A DNA stretch of 27,756 bases from Rhodospirillaceae bacterium CCH5-H10 (GCA_001557035.1 LSKJ01000442.1:1-27756), one strand, 5' to 3'. Shown: positions 16,602 to 26,184, counted from the first letter of the stretch. Numbers and translations are program-made. Notes: a model not told the origin generated them from the sequence alone.

Positions 16602-19600
16602 ATTTCCTCGACCTGCTCGACGCCCTGCAAGCTGCCGATCGTGTCGCGCAGGCCACCTGCGATCGAATAGGTGCCGGGCAAGGTGATTTCGGCCTCCGAG
16701 TCCTCGGGCATCGGCACGACGAGGGTTACCCGGCCGCGCCCGCGCTTTCCTTCGAGCGCCTTGCGCAGCGCATCGAGCGCCATGGGATCGGTGATGACGA
16801 TACGCAGCCCGGCCGCGGAGTTCGCGACCGCATCTTCCAGTTTCTCGACCGACTGCGCCGTGAGCTTGACCTGCTCGCCGTCGAGCCGGCCGTCGACCGA
16901 GATCAGGACCGCCTGCCCGGCTTCGAGGAGATTGCGTTTGGAACTCAGAAGCTCGCTGAACATGACGCACTCGAAGGCGCCGGACTGGTCGGAGCATTGC
17001 AGGAAGGCGAATCGGTTGCCCTTGGCGGAGGTGCGCTCCATGCGGTCGATGACGGTACCGGCGAGCTTGATGCGGCCGGGCGTGCCGCGCGCCAGCAATG
17101 CCGGAAGATCAGCCGCGCGGCAGACGCCGAGCCGCTGCAGGCTCTTTTCGTAGGACGCCAGCGGATGCGACGAGAGATAGAAGCCGATGGCGGCGAACTC
17201 GTTCTGCAGCCGCTCCATCGGCGCCCAGTCCGGCACCTTCGGCAGTTGCGGGCGGCGCTGGGCGGTGTCGTCGCCGAACAGGTTGTTCTGGTCGCTGCCG
17301 CGCGACTCGTGCGTCGCCTGCGAATGACGGGTCAGCGCCTCGACGGCGGCGAAAGTCTGGGCGCGGTTCTTGTTCAACGTGTCGAAGCCACCCGCCTTCA
17401 CCAGGCTTTCGAGCAGGCGCTTGTTGATGACGCGCTGATCGAGCCGCTCGGCGAAGTCGAACAGGTCCCTGAAGGGGCCGTTGGCCTCTCGCTCCTCGGT
17501 GAGGCGCGTCATCGCCTCCTTGCCGACGCCCTTGATGGCCGCAAGCGCATACCGGATCGCCTTCTTTCCATCCGCGGTCTGCTCGACGGTGAACTCGGCC
17601 GTGGACTTGTTCACGTCGGGCGGCAGCAGCTCGACATTGATCTTGTCGAGGTCGCGGCGATAGCCGTTGAGCTTTTCCACGTTGCCCATGTCGAGGGTCA
17701 TCGTGGCGGCGAAGAACTCGACCGGATGGTTGGCCTTGAGATAGGCGGTCTGGTAGCAGACCAGCGCGTACGCTGCGGCGTGAGACTTGTTGAAGCCGTA
17801 GCCCGCGAACTTGTTGACCTGATCGAAGATTGACGAGGCCTTGTCCGCCTTCACGTTGTTCTTTTCGGCGCCCTCGACGAAGAGCGCCCGCTGGGCGTCC
17901 ATCTCCGCCTGAATCTTCTTGCCCATGGCACGGCGCAGCAGGTCGGCGCCGCCCAGCGAATAGCCGCTCAGCACCTGCGCGATCTGCATGACCTGCTCCT
18001 GGTAGATCATGATGCCGTAGGTTTCCTTCAGGATCCCTTCCAGCAATGGATGCAGGTAATCCGGCTCCTCCTCGCCATGCTTGCGCTTGATGTAGCTCGG
18101 GATGTTCTCCATCGGGCCGGGGCGATAGAGCGCCACCACGGCAATGATGTCCTCGAAGCGGTCGGGCTTCATCTTGCGCAGCACATCGCGCATGCCGTTG
18201 CCTTCGAGCTGGAACACCCCCGATCCGTCACCCCGGGCGAGCAGCTCGAAGGTCTTTCTGTCGTCGAGCGGCAATTTCGCGATGTCGATCCGGTCGTGGC
18301 CGATGAAGTCGCAAGCCTTCTCGATCACCGTCAGAGTCTTGAGGCCAAGAAAGTCGAACTTCACCAAGCCCGCCGGCTCGACCCATTTCATGTTGAACTG
18401 GGTTGCAGGGAGCGAATCCTTGTTGTCGGTATCCCGGAACAGCGGCACCAGCTGGTCGAGCGGCCGATCTCCGATCACCACGCCGGCAGCATGGGTCGAA
18501 GCGTTGCGGAACAGGCCTTCGAGTTGCAGCGCGAGATCGATCAGGCGCTTGATCTCCTCGTCGGCGTTGTACTGCTCCTTCAGCAGCTCCTCGGTCTCAA
18601 GCGCCTTCGCCAGCGTCACCGGGTTGGCCGGGTTGTTGGGCACCAGCTTGCAGATCCTGTCGACCTGCCCGTAGGGCATGCCCAGCACGCGGCCGACGTC
18701 GCGCAGCACCGCGCGGGCCTGCAGCTTGCCGAAGGTGATGATCGCGGCGACCCGGTCGTGACCGTACTCGTCGCGCACGTAGCGGATGACGCGGTCGCGC
18801 TTGTCCTGGCAGAAGTCGATGTCGAAGTCGGGCATCGACACGCGTTCGGGGTTGAGGAAGCGCTCGAACAGCAGGCCCCAGCGCAGCGGATCGAGGTCGG
18901 TGATCTTGAGCGACCAGGCGACCAGCGAGCCCGCACCCGAACCGCGGCCAGGACCGACGGGCACGTCGTTGTCCTTGGCCCATTGGATGAAGTCGGCCAC
19001 GATCAGGAAGTAGCCTGCGAAACCCATCTTCTCGATCATGTCGAGTTCGTAGGTCAGCCGGGCCTCATACTTATCGATACTGATCCCATCGGCGAGGCGG
19101 CCGAGCTTCTGCAGCTCCTCAAGGCCGGTCTTCGCCAGGTCGCGCAAGGCCTCGCCCTCGGTGCGGCCCTCGAGCTTCGTGTAGCGCGGCAGGATCGGCT
19201 TTCGCGGCGCGGGCATGTAGGCGCAGCGCCGGGCAATCACCAGCGTGTTGTCGCAGGCCTCGGGAATGTCGGCGAACAGCGCGCGCATCTCGGCGGCCGA
19301 CTTGAAATAGTGCTCGGGCGTCAGGCGGCGCCGATTGGGGTCGTCGATATGCGCGCCCTGCTCGATGCAGAGCAGCACGTCGTGCGCCTCGTACATCGAC
19401 TTCTTCGGGAAGTGCACGTCGTTGGTCGCCACCAGCGGCAGATTGCGCTCGTAGGCGAGATCGATCAGCGGCCCCTCGATGCGGCGCTCCGCGTCCTCGC
19501 CGTGACGCTGCAGTTCCAGGTAGAGCCTGCCGTCGAACAGCCTTTGCAGCCGGTCGAGCATGTGCGCCGCTGCCGGCGTCTGGCCCGCTGCGAGCAGCCG

Positions 19601-20044
19601 CCCGACGGCGCTGCCCCCGCTCCCGGTCAGCGCGATCAGCCCCGCGGTCGAGCCTTCCAGCTCCAACATCGGCAGGGCGGCGACCGATCCCATCTTGAAT
19701 TCGAGGTGGGCGCGGCTCACCAGCCGCATAAGGTTGCCGTAGCCCTCCTCGCTCTGGACCAGCAAGGTCAGCCAGTCGACGGTCGGCAGCTTGCTCGCGG
19801 TGGCGACGCCGCCCTCGTCCTCGCGCCGGATGCCGAGATCGACGCCGACGATCGGCTGCACGCCGGCCTTCGAGGCGTATTGCGAGAATTCCAGTGCGCC
19901 GAAGAGGTTGTTGCGGTCGGTCACGCCGACCGCCGGCATGTCGGCGTCCTTCGCGAGCGAGACGACCTTGTCGACCTTGTTCGCACCCTCGGTGAGCGAG
20001 TAGGCGGAACGAACCTTGAGATGGATGAAATCAGCGATGGCCAC
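16598..20044 (-). CDS. dnaE: DNA polymerase III alpha subunit
   Basis: DnaE is the replicative polymerase of the chromosome. The 1148-residue protein is close to the 1160 of E. coli. Domain order is PHP (about 1-270), palm, thumb and fingers (about 280-810), the duplex-binding region, an OB-fold (RIKLAGTVIDRMERTSAKGNR-like, near residue 1000) and the tail. The three catalytic aspartates are Asp406 and Asp408 in MPDFDIDF and an Asp near residue 563 in VKFDFLGLKTLT. GPGRGSGAGSLVAW, about residue 360, is the conserved phosphate-contact region. The first PHP motif reads HLKVRSAYS, with Arg where His is common. The start is GTG at 20044. It lies 31 bases after lolD and overlaps the DUF72 gene by four bases. 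Confidence 0.97.
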   Translation of the reverse strand: MAIADFIHLKVRSAYSLTEGANKVDKVVSLAKDADMPAVGVTDRNNLFGALEFSQYASKAGVQPIVGVDLGIRREDEGGVATASKLPTVDWLTLLVQSEEGYGNLMRLVSRAHLEFKMGSVAALPMLELEGSTAGLIALTGSGGSAVGRLLAAGQTPAAAHMLDRLQRLFDGRLYLELQRHGEDAERRIEGPLIDLAYERNLPLVATNDVHFPKKSMYEAHDVLLCIEQGAHIDDPNRRRLTPEHYFKSAAEMRALFADIPEACDNTLVIARRCAYMPAPRKPILPRYTKLEGRTEGEALRDLAKTGLEELQKLGRLADGISIDKYEARLTYELDMIEKMGFAGYFLIVADFIQWAKDNDVPVGPGRGSGAGSLVAWSLKITDLDPLRWGLLFERFLNPERVSMPDFDIDFCQDKRDRVIRYVRDEYGHDRVAAIITFGKLQARAVLRDVGRVLGMPYGQVDRICKLVPNNPANPVTLAKALETEELLKEQYNADEEIKRLIDLALQLEGLFRNASTHAAGVVIGDRPLDQLVPLFRDTDNKDSLPATQFNMKWVEPAGLVKFDFLGLKTLTVIEKACDFIGHDRIDIAKLPLDDRKTFELLARGDGSGVFQLEGNGMRDVLRKMKPDRFEDIIAVVALYRPGPMENIPSYIKRKHGEEEPDYLHPLLEGILKETYGIMIYQEQVMQIAQVLSGYSLGGADLLRRAMGKKIQAEMDAQRALFVEGAEKNNVKADKASSIFDQVNKFAGYGFNKSHAAAYALVCYQTAYLKANHPVEFFAATMTLDMGNVEKLNGYRRDLDKINVELLPPDVNKSTAEFTVEQTADGKKAIRYALAAIKGVGKEAMTRLTEEREANGPFRDLFDFAERLDQRVINKRLLESLVKAGGFDTLNKNRAQTFAAVEALTRHSQATHESRGSDQNNLFGDDTAQRRPQLPKVPDWAPMERLQNEFAAIGFYLSSHPLASYEKSLQRLGVCRAADLPALLARGTPGRIKLAGTVIDRMERTSAKGNRFAFLQCSDQSGAFECVMFSELLSSKRNLLEAGQAVLISVDGRLDGEQVKLTAQSVEKLEDAVANSAAGLRIVITDPMALDALRKALEGKRGRGRVTLVVPMPEDSEAEITLPGTYSIAGGLRDTIGSLQGVEQVEEI

Positions 20045-20075
20045 GGGCCATCATCGCGCCAGGGCCTGTGGACTG

Positions 20076-20759
20076 TCAGGCATCGAGCACGCCGTCCTTC
20101 AGATGAACGGTGCGGTCCATGCGGGCCGCCAGCTCTGGATTGTGCGTGGCGACGAGCGCCGCCATGCCGGTTTCGCGGACCAGCGTCAGCAACTGCTGGA
20201 ACACGGTCTCGGCCGTCGACGAATCGAGGTTTCCGGTCGGCTCGTCCGCCAGCAGCACCCGCGGAGCGTTCGCCACCGCACGGGCGATCGCCACCCGCTG
20301 CTGCTCGCCCCCCGAAAGCCGGCCCGGGCGATGGTCCAGCCGGTCGCCGAGCCGCACCAGGTCCAGAAGTTCGGCCGCCCGCTTGCGCGCTGCCGCCCGC
20401 GAGACGCCGTTCAGCATCTGCGGCAGCATCACGTTCTCGACCGCCGAGAATTCCGGCAGCAGGTGATGGTACTGGTAGACGAAGCCCAGGAACTGGCGGC
20501 GCAGGCCCGTGCGTTCCCGGTCGGCCATCCGGCCCGTCGCCTTGCCGTCGACCACGACCTCGCCTTCGTCCGGCCGTTCCAGCAGGCCCGCGATGTGCAG
20601 CAGGGTCGACTTGCCGCTGCCCGACTGGCCGACCATGGCCACGATCTCGCCCGGATGCAGGTCGACCGATACGCCGCGCAGCACGTCGAGACGTCGACCG
20701 CCCTGCACGAAGGTGCGGCGGATGCCCTGCAGCGAAAGCGGCTTGGCGGTGTCACTCAT
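20076..20759 (-). CDS. lolD: Lipoprotein-releasing ABC transporter ATP-binding protein LolD
   Basis: LolD powers release of outer-membrane lipoproteins from the inner membrane onto LolA. The 227-residue ABC ATPase has Walker [10 protein letters not shown] at 44-52, the Q-loop near [13 protein letters not shown] (94-106), the signature [14 protein letters not shown] at 148-161, Walker B VLLADE at 168-173, and the switch His in VATHNPEL near residue 206. The [12 protein letters not shown] stretch with ENVMLP is typical of LolD rather than MacB. The ATG at 20759 overlaps the end of the upstream permease gene by eight bases (ATGAGTGA). Open frame before it is permease sequence in another phase. 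Confidence 0.95.
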   Translation of the reverse strand: MSDTAKPLSLQGIRRTFVQGGRRLDVLRGVSVDLHPGEIVAMVGQSGSGKSTLLHIAGLLERPDEGEVVVDGKATGRMADRERTGLRRQFLGFVYQYHHLLPEFSAVENVMLPQMLNGVSRAAARKRAAELLDLVRLGDRLDHRPGRLSGGEQQRVAIARAVANAPRVLLADEPTGNLDSSTAETVFQQLLTLVRETGMAALVATHNPELAARMDRTVHLKDGVLDA

Positions 20760-22011
20760 GTCGCAATCCTTCGACCGGTTCGATCCGCGTGGCGCGCCAC
20801 GCCGGATAGGCTGCCGCGACGAGCGAGAGCACGATCGCGACGGCGATGATGAAAGCCACCTCGGTCGGATCCACGCGCACCGGCATGGAGGTGATGAAGT
20901 CGACCTCGGCCCCGGCGGTCCCCGTTCCACCCGTGACGCTGGCAAGCGCCCGGCCGATCGCCGGCATGTTGGCACAGAGCAGCAGGCCGAGGGCCGCGCC
21001 TATGGCTGTACCGACGACGCCGACGGCCGCCGCTGCCATGAAGAAGGCGCGCACGATGGTGCCCGGCCCCGCCCCCATCGTTCGCAGGATGGCGATGCTG
21101 CCGCGCTTTACCCGCACCAGCATGGTGAAGCTTGCGACCACATTCATGGCGGCGACCACGACGATCAGGGTCAGGATGATGAACATCATCACCCGCTCGA
21201 CCTGCAGCGCGCCGACGAAGCGCGCATTGAGGCCGAGCCAGTGCGACACGCGGAGATCGTCGCGGCCGAGCGACTGGCGCAGCTGCTGCGCCAGCCGCGG
21301 CGCGGACTGCGGATCCGTCAGGAACAGGTCGATCGAGCTGACGGTTTCCTTGCCGTATTCGAGGTTCTCCTGCAGGGCCTCCAGCGGGATGAACACCAGG
21401 CTGCTGTCGAACTCGTAGCGGCGGGTCATGAAGCTGGCGAGGATGTCGTAGTCGGTGTAGCGCGGCGCGATCGTGCCGCTCTCGTTCAGCTGATGGGTCA
21501 CCACGGTCAGCGGTTCGCCCACCCGCACCTGCATCAGCTGGCGCAGCCGCTCGCCGATGACCAGGCCGGGTTTGGGGCCGAACTCGGCGAGATCGCCGAA
21601 GATGATGTTCCGGGCCACGATCTCGCGATTCAGCAGATCCTCGCGGCGCACACCGCGAAGCTGCGCCCCGCGCGTCTGGCCGTGCCCCGTGACGAGGGCC
21701 TGCCGCTCCAGGGTGAGACGCACGGCCTCGACGCCGGGAACCTCCTTGAGTTTCGCGAGCAACTCGGGGGTGGCCTGCAGCAGGCCGCCGTGCGCGGCGA
21801 CGATGACATGGCCGTTCATGCCGATGATCCGCCCCAGCAGCTGCTCGCGGAAGCCGCCCATGACCGAAAGAACGGCGATCAGGGTCCCGACGCCCAGCGC
21901 CACGCCGATCAGCGAGAACATGGCGATGAAGGACACGAAGCCCTCGCGCTGGCGCGTCGCGAGATAGCGCCAGGCCAGCCAACGCTCGACGACGGGCGCC
22001 CGTTCACTCAC
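20752..22011 (-). CDS. LolC/E-type lipoprotein-releasing permease, second copy
   Basis: A 419-residue inner-membrane permease of the LolC/LolE family. The layout is one N-terminal helix ([21 protein letters not shown]), a large periplasmic MacB-like domain (about residues 50-260), and three C-terminal helices of the FtsX type. The cytoplasmic coupling motif reads [20 protein letters not shown]. The C-terminus ends in [14 protein letters not shown], typical of the family. The start is GTG at 22011, within GTGAGTGA that overlaps the first copy's stop by eight bases. It resembles its upstream neighbour clearly in the first 50 residues and the last 150, so the two are tandem paralogues. They probably form the LolC-LolE heterodimer with LolD, although which copy equals LolC or LolE is unclear. 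Confidence 0.9.
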   Translation of the reverse strand: MSERAPVVERWLAWRYLATRQREGFVSFIAMFSLIGVALGVGTLIAVLSVMGGFREQLLGRIIGMNGHVIVAAHGGLLQATPELLAKLKEVPGVEAVRLTLERQALVTGHGQTRGAQLRGVRREDLLNREIVARNIIFGDLAEFGPKPGLVIGERLRQLMQVRVGEPLTVVTHQLNESGTIAPRYTDYDILASFMTRRYEFDSSLVFIPLEALQENLEYGKETVSSIDLFLTDPQSAPRLAQQLRQSLGRDDLRVSHWLGLNARFVGALQVERVMMFIILTLIVVVAAMNVVASFTMLVRVKRGSIAILRTMGAGPGTIVRAFFMAAAAVGVVGTAIGAALGLLLCANMPAIGRALASVTGGTGTAGAEVDFITSMPVRVDPTEVAFIIAVAIVLSLVAAAYPAWRATRIEPVEGLRHE

Positions 22012-23314
22012 GGCGCAGACCCTCCACCGGATCGAGGCGTGACGCCCGTAGCGCGGGATAGAGCGAGGCCAGCAGCGCGAAGACCAGCGCCATGACCGCG
22101 ATGCCCGCGACTTCGCTCCATTCGATCTGCGACGGCAACTCTGCCAGCAGGTAGAGCGTCTGGTCGAACAGCACGATGTCGAAGGTCCGTTGCAGCCACT
22201 GCCGGATCGCCTCGATGTTGCGCGCGAAGGCCAGACCCAGGACGACACCCAGCACCGTGCCGGCGCCGCCGATCGCCAGCCCGTCCAGCAGGAATATCCG
22301 CATGATGGCGGCCCGGCTGGCCCCCATGGTGCGCAGGATGGCGATGTCCGCCGTCTTGGTCCGGACCAGCATCACCAGGCTGGACACGATGTTGAAGGCG
22401 GCCACGATGACGATCATCGTCAGGACCAGGAAAATCATGTTGGTCTGCGCGACGACGGCCGAGAAGAAGCCGGCATTGGCCTGGAACCAGTCGAACACCC
22501 AGCCTTGCGTCCCCACCGCCTGCACGAGCAGCCGGCGCGTGGCGTCGGTCGAGGCCTTGCCGGCCACGAACACCTCGATGCCCGTGACGTTGGGGCCGAG
22601 GTTCAGCATGTGCTGCGCATCCTGAAGGGGCGCATAGATGAAATTCGAGTCGTAGTCGTACATGCCGGTGCAGAAGATCGCCGCGACCTTCACGCCGGCG
22701 GAGCGCGGCATCACGCCGAGCGGCGTCGCCACCGACACCGGCGAGACGAGCTGAAGCCGGTCGCCCACCTTGAGGTTCATGAGGTCGGCGAGGCGCCGGC
22801 CGATCACCACCGTAAAGTCGTCGCCAAACCCCTTGAGCGTTCCCCAGTCGATCGGCTTGTCGCCCTCGGTCTTGCACAGTGCGCGATAGCGCTCGCGGTT
22901 CTCCGGCGTCCCTTCGATCGCCGACGCCAGCGGCGCGCGGTTGCGGAGATCGTCCGGCCGCATGCCGCGCAGAACGACCCCGCGCACGCGATCGCCGGCG
23001 ACGGCCATGAGGTTGCCTTCGGCCGTCGGGGTCGCCGATTCGACACCCGGCACGGCGGCCATGCGGCTCAGGAGATCGGGGGTCGGCTCGAGGGCGCCGC
23101 GGTTGGATTGCACGCCGAGCTGGCCGCTGATGCTGGACATCTGGGCCAGCATCTCGACGCGGAATCCGTTCATCACGGACATCACGACGATCAGCGTGCC
23201 GACGCCCAGCGTGATGCCGATCAGCGAGAAGCCGGCAATCACGGAAATGAAGCCCTCTTCGCGGCGCGCACGGAGGTAGCGAAAGGCGATCAGGCGCTCG
23301 ACGGCGAAAGCCAT
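22004..23314 (-). CDS. lolC: LolC/E-type lipoprotein-releasing permease, first copy
   Basis: A 436-residue permease of the LolC/LolE family that extracts mature lipoproteins from the inner membrane for LolA. It opens with RYLRARREEGFISVIAGFS and then SLIGITLGVGTLIVVMSVMN, the conserved first helix. A periplasmic domain spans about 45-275. Three C-terminal helices carry [21 protein letters not shown] and an end of [14 protein letters not shown]. Compared with the second copy, it has an insertion of about 20-30 residues in the periplasmic part (landmark RALCKTEGDKPIDWG). The ATG at 23314 follows the proS stop by 19 bases, with AGGG upstream. In related genomes proS is usually followed by one such gene and then lolD. 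The symbol is by family and position only. Confidence 0.9.
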   Translation of the reverse strand: MAFAVERLIAFRYLRARREEGFISVIAGFSLIGITLGVGTLIVVMSVMNGFRVEMLAQMSSISGQLGVQSNRGALEPTPDLLSRMAAVPGVESATPTAEGNLMAVAGDRVRGVVLRGMRPDDLRNRAPLASAIEGTPENRERYRALCKTEGDKPIDWGTLKGFGDDFTVVIGRRLADLMNLKVGDRLQLVSPVSVATPLGVMPRSAGVKVAAIFCTGMYDYDSNFIYAPLQDAQHMLNLGPNVTGIEVFVAGKASTDATRRLLVQAVGTQGWVFDWFQANAGFFSAVVAQTNMIFLVLTMIVIVAAFNIVSSLVMLVRTKTADIAILRTMGASRAAIMRIFLLDGLAIGGAGTVLGVVLGLAFARNIEAIRQWLQRTFDIVLFDQTLYLLAELPSQIEWSEVAGIAVMALVFALLASLYPALRASRLDPVEGLRRE

Positions 23315-23333
23315 GGAAGAGCCCTGCTCCCGG

Positions 23334-24647
23334 TCAGCCGAACCGCGCGAGGACCTGCTCCGGCGCCACTTCCTCGCGGACGCCGGTCTTGCGGTTCTTG
23401 ATCTCGACCTTGCCGGCCGCCAGTCCCTTGGGACCGACGATGACCTGCCAGGGGATGCCGATCAGGTCCATGTCGGCGAACTTGCCGCCGGGCCGCATGT
23501 CGCGGTCGTCGTGCAGCACGGCCACGCCCTTGGCGCCGAACGCATCGTAGAGCTTCTGGCAGGCACCGCCGACGGCGCCGTCATCCGGCTTCAGGTTGAC
23601 GATCGCCACCTTGAAGGGCGCGATCTCGTCCGGCCAGACGATGCCGGCATCGTCGTGGCTCGCCTCGATGATGCCGCCGACCAGGCGCGAGACGCCGATG
23701 CCGTAGGAGCCCATCTCGACCGTGATCTGCTCGCCACCGGGACCGGCGACGACCGCGTTCATCGGCTTGGAATATTTGGTGCCGAAATAGAAGATGTGGC
23801 CGACCTCGATGCCACGCGCTGCCAGCCGCTCGCCCTCGGGCAGCGCGTCGAAGGCCCGGGCGTCGTGCATCTCGTCGGTCGCGGCGTAGAGCGACGTCCA
23901 CTCGTTCACGATTCCCTGCAGGTCCGACGAGTAGTCGATCTTGCGGCTCAGGATGTCCTTGTCGACCAGGCCCTTGTGGCAGAACACGGCGCTTTCGCCG
24001 GTCTCGGCCAGGATGATGAACTCGTGGCTGAGGTCGCCGCCGATCGGGCCGGTGTCGGCGCGCATCGGGATCGCCTTCAGGCCCATGCGGGCGAAGGTGC
24101 GCAGGTAGGCAACGAACATCCGGTTGTAGGAGTGGATGGCGCCGGCCTTGTCGATGTCGAACGAGTAGTTGTCCTTCATCAGGAACTCGCGTCCGCGCAT
24201 CACGCCGAAACGCGGACGCACCTCGTCCCGGAACTTCCACTGGATGTGATAGAGGTTCTTCGGCAGGTCGCGGTAGCTCTTCACGCCGTCGCGGAAGAGG
24301 ACCGTGATCATCTCCTCGTTGGTCGGCCCGTAGAGCATCTCGCGGTCGTGCCGGTCCTTGATGCGCAGCATCTCGGGCCCATAGGCGTCGTAGCGGCCGC
24401 TTTCGCGCCACAGGTCGGCCGACTGGATGGTCGGCATCAGCACTTCCTGGGCGCCCGCTGCATCCTGTTCCTCGCGCACGACGCGCTCGATGTTGCGCAG
24501 GACGCGGAGCCCCAGCGGCAGCCAGGCATAGATGCCGGCGCTGGTCTGGCGAACGAGGCCGGCGCGGAGCATCAGCCGGTGCGAGACGATCTGCGCTTCC
24601 GACGGAGTCTCCTTCATCGTCGGCAGAAAGTACTGGCTCATGCGCAT
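23334..24647 (-). CDS. proS: Prolyl-tRNA synthetase, short form
   Basis: ProRS charges tRNA-Pro with proline. The 437-residue class II synthetase is the short alphaproteobacterial form. The bacterial editing insertion of about 180 residues between motifs 2 and 3 is absent. Landmarks are [16 protein letters not shown] at the start, [18 protein letters not shown] (motif region), the motif 2 block [20 protein letters not shown], and the motif 3 block [19 protein letters not shown]. The C-terminal anticodon domain holds [20 protein letters not shown]. The start is ATG at 24647, six bases before a second ATG, because GAGG is closer to it. It leads a minus-strand run into the two permease genes, lolD, dnaE and the DUF72 gene. 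Confidence 0.96.
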   Translation of the reverse strand: MRMSQYFLPTMKETPSEAQIVSHRLMLRAGLVRQTSAGIYAWLPLGLRVLRNIERVVREEQDAAGAQEVLMPTIQSADLWRESGRYDAYGPEMLRIKDRHDREMLYGPTNEEMITVLFRDGVKSYRDLPKNLYHIQWKFRDEVRPRFGVMRGREFLMKDNYSFDIDKAGAIHSYNRMFVAYLRTFARMGLKAIPMRADTGPIGGDLSHEFIILAETGESAVFCHKGLVDKDILSRKIDYSSDLQGIVNEWTSLYAATDEMHDARAFDALPEGERLAARGIEVGHIFYFGTKYSKPMNAVVAGPGGEQITVEMGSYGIGVSRLVGGIIEASHDDAGIVWPDEIAPFKVAIVNLKPDDGAVGGACQKLYDAFGAKGVAVLHDDRDMRPGGKFADMDLIGIPWQVIVGPKGLAAGKVEIKNRKTGVREEVAPEQVLARFG

Positions 24648-24687
24648 GCGAAATCGGTCCTCGGTCCGGGTATCGGGGTGGCGGCGG

Positions 24688-24716
24688 ACTGTAGGGAACA
24701 GGTCGGCCAAAGGCAA
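24688..24716 (-). promoter_or_regulatory. Putative proS promoter
   Basis: On the minus strand, TTGCCT (24716-24711) is followed after exactly 17 bases by TACAGT (24693-24688), about 41 bases before the proS start. The -10 matches four of six consensus bases and the -35 three of six. It lies in the 152-base divergent gap with the NCS2 permease. It could drive proS through dnaE, since no terminator is visible between those genes. No comparable promoter was clear on the plus strand of the gap. Confidence 0.45.
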
Positions 24717-24799
24717 ACCGGCGCCGGTTCGGCTGGCTTTTCACAAGTCGATGCCCGCACACTTGTCCGCACGCCGGGCGCGACAACAGGGGGACACCG

Positions 24800-26092
24800 A
24801 TGCTCGAACAACTCTTCAAGCTGAAAGCCAACGAAACGAACCTCCGGACCGAGCTGGTGGCCGGCCTCACGACCTTCCTGACGATGGCCTACATCATCTT
24901 CGTCAATCCCTCGATCCTGGCCGAGGCCAAGATGCCGTTCGGCGCGGTGTTCGCGGCGACCTGCGTCGCGGCCGCAATCGGCTGCTTCCTGATGGCCTTC
25001 CTCGCCAACTACCCGATCGCCCTCGCCCCCGGCATGGGCCTCAACGCCTACTTCGCCTTCGGCGTGGTCGGCGGCATGGGCCATAGCTGGCAGGTCGCGC
25101 TGGGCTGCGTCTTCATCTCGGGCATCATCTTCCTGATCATCAGCGTGCTGCCGATCCGCGAATGGATCGTCAACGCCATCCCCAAGTCGCTGAAGATGGC
25201 GATCGCCGCCGGTATCGGCCTGTTCCTGGCGCTGATCGCCATGAAGAACGCAGGGATCGTGGTCGGAAATCCCGCCACGCTGGTCACTCACGGCAAGATG
25301 ACGAGCTGGCCGGTGGTGATGGCCGTGCTGGGCTTCGCCATCATCGTCGCGCTCGAATATCGCCGCGTCATGGGCGGGGTGATCATCGGCATCCTGATCG
25401 TCACCGTCATTTCGATCCTGGCAGGACAACAGAAGTTCGCCGGCATCTTTGCCACTCCGCCGTCGATCGCGCCCGTGTTCCTCCAGATGGATCTGGCAGG
25501 AGCGCTGCAGGTCGGACTCGTGACCGTGGTCTTTGCCTTCCTGTTCGTCGACCTTTTCGACAATACCGGCACGCTGATCGCGCTGGCCCACCGCGGCGGC
25601 TTCATGCGGCCCGACGGCACGGTACCCCGCCTGCGCGGCGCGCTGATCTCCGACAGTGCCGCGGCCATGATCGGCGCTGCCGTCGGCACCTCGACGACGA
25701 CGAGCTACATCGAGAGCGCGTCGGGCATCAACGCCGGCGGGCGCACGGGACTCACCGCTTTCGCCGTGGGCGTGCTGTTCCTGTTCGCGCTTTTCCTGTC
25801 GCCGCTCGCAGGCTCGATCCCCGCTTACGCCACCGCGCCTGCCCTCCTCTATGTCGCCTGCCTCATGGCGCGCGGGCTCACCGAGGTGGAATGGAGCGAC
25901 ATCACCGAAGCGGCGCCGGCCGTGATCACCGCGATCACGATGCCTTTCACCTTCTCGATCGCCGACGGCATTGCCTTCGGCTTCATCTCGTACGCCGGAA
26001 TCAAGGTTGCCGCAGGCCGGTATCGCGATGTACATCCCGCCGTAGCAATTCTCGCTGTACTCTTCGTGATCAAGTACGTGGTCATTGGATGA
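24800..26092 (+). CDS. NCS2 family purine permease (AzgA type)
   Basis: A 430-residue inner-membrane transporter of the NCS2/AzgA group, whose members take up hypoxanthine, guanine or adenine by proton symport. About 12-14 hydrophobic segments are visible. Family landmarks are LVAGLTTFLTMAYIIFVNPS at residues 19-38, ALAPGMGLNAYFAF near 75, VDLFDNTGTLIALA near 250, and the signature TSTTTSYIESASGINAGGRT near 297-316, followed by GLTA. The AzgA-type spelling of these motifs argues against the UraA/xanthine branch. The exact purine cannot be read. The ATG has GGGGGA 5-10 bases upstream. It is divergent from proS and convergent with DUF1467, and it interrupts an otherwise minus-strand gene order that is usually continuous in relatives. 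Confidence 0.92.
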   Translation: MLEQLFKLKANETNLRTELVAGLTTFLTMAYIIFVNPSILAEAKMPFGAVFAATCVAAAIGCFLMAFLANYPIALAPGMGLNAYFAFGVVGGMGHSWQVALGCVFISGIIFLIISVLPIREWIVNAIPKSLKMAIAAGIGLFLALIAMKNAGIVVGNPATLVTHGKMTSWPVVMAVLGFAIIVALEYRRVMGGVIIGILIVTVISILAGQQKFAGIFATPPSIAPVFLQMDLAGALQVGLVTVVFAFLFVDLFDNTGTLIALAHRGGFMRPDGTVPRLRGALISDSAAAMIGAAVGTSTTTSYIESASGINAGGRTGLTAFAVGVLFLFALFLSPLAGSIPAYATAPALLYVACLMARGLTEVEWSDITEAAPAVITAITMPFTFSIADGIAFGFISYAGIKVAAGRYRDVHPAVAILAVLFVIKYVVIG

Positions 26093-26138
26093 TCAGCGAA
26101 ACAGTGCGGACATTTGTTTGTCGACGAACGACCTTCTC

Positions 26139-26170
26139 CAAAAAGAATCTTCTGCCCGGCACGGGAAGAT
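26139..26170 (-). terminator. Minus-strand intrinsic terminator
   Basis: On the minus strand a stem made of ATCTT / AAGAT (26147-26151 with 26166-26170) and inner CCCG / CGGG (26155-26158 with 26162-26165), with a three-base bulge, is followed by TCTTTTTGG (26146-26138). It would end the rnj-mce-DUF1467 transcript about 175-200 bases after the DUF1467 stop, close to the end of the opposing permease gene. Confidence 0.6.
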
Positions 26171-26184
26171 CGAAAGAAAAGGTC

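Noticed and set aside
16602..16997. N-terminal extension of the DUF72 frame into dnaE
   Set aside because: This part is dnaE sequence in another phase and is Arg-rich; the TTG at 16601 with GAGG upstream explains the gene better.
18050..20809. Plus-strand open frame of 919 codons opposite dnaE and lolD
   Set aside because: It is the complement of clearly recognised genes, its composition is His/Arg/Gln/Ala-rich as expected of a high-G+C shadow, and it shows no domain.
22012..22248. N-terminal extension of the second permease frame
   Set aside because: It is the first permease gene read out of phase; the family N-terminus begins at the GTG at 22011.
26117..26130. Imperfect palindrome GTTTGTCGACGAAC
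   Set aside because: It is short, has mismatches, and similar 14-base near-palindromes are expected by chance in this window.
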